From NCBI GenBank assembly GCA_963847715.1, contig CAWKAZ010000012.1:248001-312000 (forward strand): DNA of 64,000 nucleotides. Direction: 5' to 3'. The notes beneath the pieces are model-generated. The model did not search any database. It was not told the origin of the DNA and saw only the letters and a list, made by a program, of their open reading frames with translations. Both the position numbers and the translations under genes were made by a program. This DNA is from Acidiflorens sp963847715 (GTDB lineage Bacteria; Acidobacteriota; Terriglobia; Terriglobales; Acidobacteriaceae). Shown here one piece after another: positions 60,065 through 64,000 of this stretch; the stretch's first letter is position 1, and every line of letters begins with the position of its first letter.

Positions 60065-60161
60065 CAGGTTTCAAGGTTTCAGAGTTTCAAGGTTTCAAAG
60101 TTGGCTTCGCGGATGTTCGACGAACCTTGAAACATTGAAACCTTGAAACTCTGAAACCTGT
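60065..60161. repeat. octamer-built inverted repeat (GTTTCARR units) between convergent genes
   Basis: GTTTCAAG, GTTTCAGA, GTTTCAAG, GTTTCAAA on the left and CTTGAAAC, ATTGAAAC, CTTGAAAC, TCTGAAAC on the right; the arms can pair in several registers. It lies between hpf and the convergent EAL-HDOD gene. Confidence 0.8.
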
Positions 60162-60167
60162 TTCTTC

Positions 60168-61424
60168 TCACACTCCGCTGGTCGCTTCCTGGGCCCATTG
60201 CAGGGCTTGCCACCAGGTGGCGGCGACCTCGTCGTCGGGCAGGTTCAACTCTTTTGCCAAGCGGGTCGATTCTGACCATTGGCCCGACTCTTGAGACAAC
60301 ATCAACAGATAGAGCGGGCGCAGCGTACTTTTCTGCCCGAGCAGTGCGGCTTTGGTTTCGCGCTCGACGGGAAGCTGTTCGAGAAGCGAGTCCATCGTGA
60401 TTTCGAGGATGGCGTCCATGATGGACAGCAGTCCGAGCAGGAACAGATCGTTTTTCGAGCGCAGCCGCGCGGAGAGCAGTTCGCAAAAGCGGGCGCGCGC
60501 CAATCCCATCAACACCAGTTCACTGCAGCGCTGCTCGGCGGCGCCTACAGTGACGACTAAGCGGATCCAACGCCGCATCTCGCGTTCTCCGAGGACGGCC
60601 ATGGCGTGACGGATCGACTTGATTTCGAGAGCGAAACCGAAGACAGGGGAATTCAGGTAGCGCAGGAGCCGGTACGGAATCGAGGCTTCTTGCTTGAGCA
60701 TCCTTTCCAGTTCGCGCAGATCGATTTCCGGGCGCGAAACCATCTCGAGAAGCCGGATATAGTGCAGGCGGCTGGCGGGAACTTCGCGGCCGATAACCAG
60801 CTCGGGGCGACAGAAGAAATATCCCTGGAAGTAGACAAACCCCATGTCACGGGCCTGGTGAAATTCGTGCGGGGTTTCGAGTTTCTCCGCGAGCATTTTG
60901 CACTGGGGAGTGGCAAAGCGGCGCATCATGGCAGCGCGTTCCTCGGGGCGGGTGGCGCGGACGTCGACCTTGATGATGTCTGCGTATTCGCAGAGAGGAA
61001 TACGGGGGTCGTTGGGAGCGAAATCGTCGAGGGCGATGAGATATCCGGCGGCTTTCAGGCGCTTGCAGGCGGCAATCACGCGATCTTCGGGCTCAACCGT
61101 CTCCAGAATTTCGGCCACGGTTTGATTGGGGGGCAAGAGGGTGATGAGGTCCTTGAACAGGACTTCGCGGGTGCAATTCACGAAGGCGCGGCGGTTATCG
61201 CACAGGGTGTTGATGCCGAAGAGCAGCGAACTATCGAGCGTGGAGCGAGCGGCTAGTTCCGGGTCGGCATTGAAATAGTTTTCAACGCCGTTGCGAAAAA
61301 GGATCTCATAGCCGAACACGTTCTGAGAGCGATCAAATATTGGTTGCCGGGCGACGAAGCGTTGTCCCGGCATGGCGAGCGACTGGGACGCGGAACTGTT
61401 CTCTGGCGCAGGAGCGGGTTTCAC
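60168..61424 (-). CDS. EAL-HDOD (YuxH-like) signalling protein
   Basis: 418 residues. A degenerate EAL domain starts 'RFVARQPIFDRSQNVFGYEI' with 'YEILFR' in place of EALxR, and keeps 'ALDDFAPNDPRIPLCEYADI'. The HDOD domain follows: 'EIDLRELERMLKQEASIPYR' and 'IRHAMAVLGEREMRRWIRLV'. The changed EAL suggests c-di-GMP binding without hydrolysis. Proteins of this class control motility or stress. No signal peptide or helix. Confidence 0.9.
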   Translation of the reverse strand: MKPAPAPENSSASQSLAMPGQRFVARQPIFDRSQNVFGYEILFRNGVENYFNADPELAARSTLDSSLLFGINTLCDNRRAFVNCTREVLFKDLITLLPPNQTVAEILETVEPEDRVIAACKRLKAAGYLIALDDFAPNDPRIPLCEYADIIKVDVRATRPEERAAMMRRFATPQCKMLAEKLETPHEFHQARDMGFVYFQGYFFCRPELVIGREVPASRLHYIRLLEMVSRPEIDLRELERMLKQEASIPYRLLRYLNSPVFGFALEIKSIRHAMAVLGEREMRRWIRLVVTVGAAEQRCSELVLMGLARARFCELLSARLRSKNDLFLLGLLSIMDAILEITMDSLLEQLPVERETKAALLGQKSTLRPLYLLMLSQESGQWSESTRLAKELNLPDDEVAATWWQALQWAQEATSGV

Positions 61425-61536
61425 ATTTCATATATCGGCTGGCAGAGGCGAAACTTAAGGTCCGGTGCATGCCCCGTTTCCCTCTTTCAAGCGTGCTGTA
61501 TAGAATGGGCGAATTCGCATCACGCGGGAGGCAATC

Positions 61537-62403
61537 ATGCGCTGGACACCGGGCGGACGGAGCGACGACCTTGAAGACCGGAGAGATGACAGTGGGGATG
61601 GAGGCGGCGGGGGATTTAATTTCGGCGGCATGCATATAGGCATTGGCGGCTTTCTGATCTTGCTGGTATTGAGCCTGGTATTTAAGCGGAATTTCCTCTC
61701 GCTGGCCGGGATCGGCGGTGGCATGAGCGCACCGACGCAAGTGAGCCGCCCCGACACGGGGCGGGATCAACAAGAAGAGCCACTGGTGCAGTTTGTGTCG
61801 TTTGTGCTCGATGACACACAGAAAACGTGGGCGCAAATTCTGACGCCACAGGGAGTGCAGTACCGGCATGCGAAGCTGGTGCTTTTTCGGGACAGCATCG
61901 ATTCGGCTTGCGGGCAGGCGCAGTCGGCGAGCGGCCCGTTCTACTGTCCCGGGGACGAGAAGGTTTACATCGATCTTGGCTTCTATGACGAGTTGAGGCA
62001 GCGTTTTGGGGTTCCGGGACAATTTGCGCAGGCCTATGTGCTGGCGCACGAGATCGGACATCATGTTCAGAAATTGATCGGAGTCGAGGGGAAGGTGCGG
62101 GCCGCGCAGCAGCAGAATCCGCGGGCGGCGAACCAGCTCTCGGTCAATCTGGAGTTGCAGGCGGATTGTTTTGCGGGAGTTTGGGGACACTCGACGGACG
62201 AGCGGAAGTTGCTGGATCCCGGAGAAGTGAAAGAGGGACTCGACGCGGCGGCGGCGGTGGGCGATGACCGATTGCAGCGGATGTCGACCGGACACGTGAA
62301 TCCAGAAACTTTCACGCACGGCAGTTCGGCGCAGCGAATGGAGTGGTTTCAGAGGGGCTTCAGCACGGGCGACATGAACCAGTGCAACACCTTTGTGCAA
62401 TGA
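61537..62403 (+). CDS. YpfJ-type neutral zinc metallopeptidase
   Basis: 288 residues. A disordered acidic, Gly-rich start is followed by a membrane helix 'IGGFLILLVLSLVFK'. The peptidase domain has 'YVLAHEIGHHVQKLIG' (HExxH) and 'ELQADCFAGVWGH' as the third-ligand region, both typical of PF04228. GGGAGG precedes the ATG at 61537. The active site faces the periplasm by topology. Physiological substrate unknown. Confidence 0.92.
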   Translation: MRWTPGGRSDDLEDRRDDSGDGGGGGFNFGGMHIGIGGFLILLVLSLVFKRNFLSLAGIGGGMSAPTQVSRPDTGRDQQEEPLVQFVSFVLDDTQKTWAQILTPQGVQYRHAKLVLFRDSIDSACGQAQSASGPFYCPGDEKVYIDLGFYDELRQRFGVPGQFAQAYVLAHEIGHHVQKLIGVEGKVRAAQQQNPRAANQLSVNLELQADCFAGVWGHSTDERKLLDPGEVKEGLDAAAAVGDDRLQRMSTGHVNPETFTHGSSAQRMEWFQRGFSTGDMNQCNTFVQ

Positions 62404-62743
62404 GGGAGGGCGGAGGGTGGCTTTAGTAATGTCCTGAATGTGGAAAACTAAAGGTACTCCCCCCTTGCGCAGTTGGCGGTTTCATGAGTAACATCAGTCT
62501 TGTTCCCAATGGCCATGCTTCCAGGCTGGCCGTTCGCGCCAATAACTCCAGGCGCCCAGATTAAAGCTTAAAGATATTGTGAACATCGTTCTCGAATAGC
62601 ATCCAGCCGATGTGGGGTTTAGGCAGCCAGTTGGTGTGTAGTAGCACCGCAACTGAAGGAACTGGCCGCAAATGAAAGACGAATTTTAATCAGGCCTGCG
62701 ATCCAGGCTCGGGATTAACATCTACGCTTAACAAGAGAAAAAT
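62404..62743. other. 340-bp intergenic region without a clear gene
   Basis: I see no repeat of the main families here. A 26-codon frame (62484-62564, starting 'MSNISLVPNGHAS') exists, but it has only a weak GGCGG-like site and no support from neighbours. The region may hold the leader of the next gene. Confidence 0.4.
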
Positions 62744-63412
62744 ATGAATGCAGGACCCGGACATCCCTCCGCAGGTGGAGGGAAGCATAAACGGCGCCGT
62801 GGACGGCGTCCGCCGCGACGCGGGGCAGGCGGCCCCATGGCCCGCCAACGCCAGGAGCAGCAGGGCATCTTTACGGCTCCCATGGACCACAGCTACCGCG
62901 CCAACCTTAATGGCGGGAACGGCAACGGCAGCAACAACGGGAGGCGGCGACCCGGGTTTTCGGCGGCTTATCCAGTTGTGGATCCGGAACCTTTGCCTGC
63001 GCCGAGGGAAGACTCGGCTTCGCGAGTATTCGCTTTTGTGGAGGATCTGTTCTTTTTGAGCAAGATTCAGGACACCGGCCGAAAGATGAACGTGAAGGTC
63101 GAGTTCGTGAAAAACGAAAAAGAACTCGCCGAGCGGATGAAGAGCAACGGCGAAGAGAAGCCGTCGCTCATCATTTTCGACTTGAACAACGCCAACGCCA
63201 AGCCTCTGACGCTGATCCCGAAACTTAAAAGCAAACTGAAAAAGGGGACGTCGATCATTGGGTTTCTTTCGCATGTTCAGGGTGATTTGAAGCAGAAGGC
63301 ACACGAAGTGGGCTGTGACATGGTGCTGCCGCGTTCGGCGTTTTCGCAGAACTTGCCGCAATTGCTGAGGCGGCATGGTGCGATCGAGGCGGATTCCGGG
63401 GCCGCGGACTGA
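62744..63412 (+). CDS. receiver-like protein with disordered basic N-terminus
   Basis: 222 residues. The first 75 residues are basic and Gly/Asn-rich ('KHKRRRGRRPPRRG', 'NGGNGNGSNNGRRRPG'), resembling an RNA- or DNA-binding tail. The rest resembles a degenerate response-regulator fold: 'VFAFVEDLFFLSKIQDTGRK', 'PSLIIFDLNNANAKPLTLIP' with an Asp at the phosphoacceptor strand, 'TSIIGFLSHVQGDLKQKAHE' with Ser at the switch position, and 'GCDMVLPRSAFSQNLPQLL' with Arg in place of the usual Lys. Phosphotransfer may be lost. No partner kinase adjacent. Confidence 0.7.
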   Translation: MNAGPGHPSAGGGKHKRRRGRRPPRRGAGGPMARQRQEQQGIFTAPMDHSYRANLNGGNGNGSNNGRRRPGFSAAYPVVDPEPLPAPREDSASRVFAFVEDLFFLSKIQDTGRKMNVKVEFVKNEKELAERMKSNGEEKPSLIIFDLNNANAKPLTLIPKLKSKLKKGTSIIGFLSHVQGDLKQKAHEVGCDMVLPRSAFSQNLPQLLRRHGAIEADSGAAD

Positions 63413-63418
63413 GCTCAG

Positions 63419-63471
63419 CGCCTGAAGGCACATTTATTGTGCGGATCTTACGGCATGCCTGAAGGCATGCC
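63419..63471. repeat. double-hairpin element, copy E (divergent stem, same tail)
   Basis: Short hairpin GCC-TGAA-GGC (63420-63429), an added CACATTTATTGTG stem, then GGCATGCC-TGAA-GGCATGCC (63452-63471) and the tail CTGATACGAAT. Hairpin 2 has a different stem from copies A-D at the same length and with the same tail. Confidence 0.75.
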
Positions 63472-63561
63472 CTGATACGAATCTCAATTTCATCACGGCT
63501 GAGTAGGATTTCCATCAGGAATCTGATCTGTGACTTCTGCCTCGCCTGATACAATTTCGCC

Positions 63562-64000
63562 GTGTTCCCTCACAAAATTCTGATCCTTGCGCTGACTGTG
63601 TCGATGGCCGCGTCGATGGCTGGTCTGGCCGGCGGGCAGCAACCTCCGGTTAAAGTAAATGTGCTGAATGTATGCGCTCCGTCGGCCGATGAGCAGAAGG
63701 AGCTTTCTGTGGCGCTCGCGAAAGTGCCCAGTAGGCCTGCGTTCAGCAAAGACTATGAGGTGTCGCGCGGGCATTCTACGCTCGACCAGAGCACTCCGAT
63801 TCCGGGCATGCAGCCATTGCCAGCAGGGGCGGTATCGGCCGCCGATTGGGTGCGCGTGCGGCGCGAGTTTCCGGATGCCGCGCAGTTCAGCAACGTCCAG
63901 TACTCGTTCAGCGTTGACGCCAGCAATATGGTGGAGACGCTGGTGCTGAAGGTGCGCGATCCCAAAGACTTGATGCAGATATCTATCGAAGACAGCGCGT
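63562..64000 (+). CDS. secreted hypothetical protein (partial, runs off the right edge)
   Basis: From a GTG at 63562: signal peptide 'ILILALTVSMAASMAGLAGG', then 'KVNVLNVCAPSADEQKELSV' and 'PLPAGAVSAADWVRVRREFP', continuing to the window end without a stop. The frame is clean over 146 codons. The family cannot be assigned from this portion. Confidence 0.65.
   Translation, partial: MFPHKILILALTVSMAASMAGLAGGQQPPVKVNVLNVCAPSADEQKELSVALAKVPSRPAFSKDYEVSRGHSTLDQSTPIPGMQPLPAGAVSAADWVRVRREFPDAAQFSNVQYSFSVDASNMVETLVLKVRDPKDLMQISIEDSA

Noticed and set aside
62484..62564. 26-codon ORF before the receiver-like gene
   Set aside because: Weak ribosome site, no context and no recognised feature; not enough to call a gene.

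Overview
The window is a GC-rich bacterial chromosome segment with no rRNA or tRNA genes. Its gene content suggests an Acidobacteriota member (Terriglobia, Koribacter-like). Supporting signs are an acidobacterial-style Ser/Thr kinase with TolB-like and TPR output, the block lptC/lptA fusion - lptB - rpoN - hpf, two DUF507 genes, a MxKDx pentapeptide protein, and many structured intergenic repeats. This assignment is inference from families and synteny; there is no marker such as 16S to prove it.

Layout. 1-6.6 kb (mostly minus): NtrX/NtrY-like two-component pair, extracellular solute-binding protein, secreted protein, SPFH protein with a small membrane ORF. 6.9-8.4 kb: sulfite-oxidase-like molybdoenzyme with its cytochrome b561-type partner. 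8.5-10.5 kb: MxKDx protein, FAD monooxygenase and a broken type III polyketide synthase remnant. 10.6-15.7 kb: cytochrome c, recX, an Ala/Lys-rich secreted protein and alaS, which carries a repeat-encoded insertion. 15.7-20.7 kb: a Phd/VapC-type toxin-antitoxin pair with an overlapping promoter/operator, a protein with an apparent ATA start, a Rieske oxygenase, a ChaN-family protein, ubiX. 21.0-21.4 kb: a complete transcription unit (promoter, structured RNA with a 21-codon ORF, terminator). 21.4-23.2 kb: GntR - slipin - ExbD-like operon under a perfect palindromic operator. 23.4-31.6 kb: ferredoxin reductase-like protein, PQQ-like propeller, cupin, TetR with an ABC-2 exporter (permease frameshifted at its start), Nudix, TPR. 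32.2-37.2 kb: a large IPT/TIG lipoprotein made of two fused halves, then an IS110-family element whose empty target is present nearby. 37.3-40.3 kb: ilvC and ilvD. 40.5-53.2 kb: DUF1326, M48 peptidase, Ser/Thr kinase, SppA, lipase-like lipoprotein, DUF507 pair, frameshifted recJ. 53.4-64 kb: RDD protein, lptC/A-lptB-rpoN-hpf, EAL-HDOD protein, YpfJ-type peptidase, receiver-like protein, truncated secreted protein.

The most unusual feature is the density and variety of dispersed intergenic repeats. They include double hairpins with T(A/G)AA loops whose stems differ by compensatory changes, a three-hairpin family, several unrelated families built as short tandem heptamers or octamers followed by their inverted complement, and a hairpin family found inside two coding sequences (alaS and the solute-binding protein signal peptide). 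These elements separate nearly every transcription unit.

Two single-base frameshifts (ABC permease start, recJ) and one ATG-to-ATA start could be real decay or assembly error; raw reads would decide. All starts, boundaries and functions come from reading the sequence alone; no database search was made.
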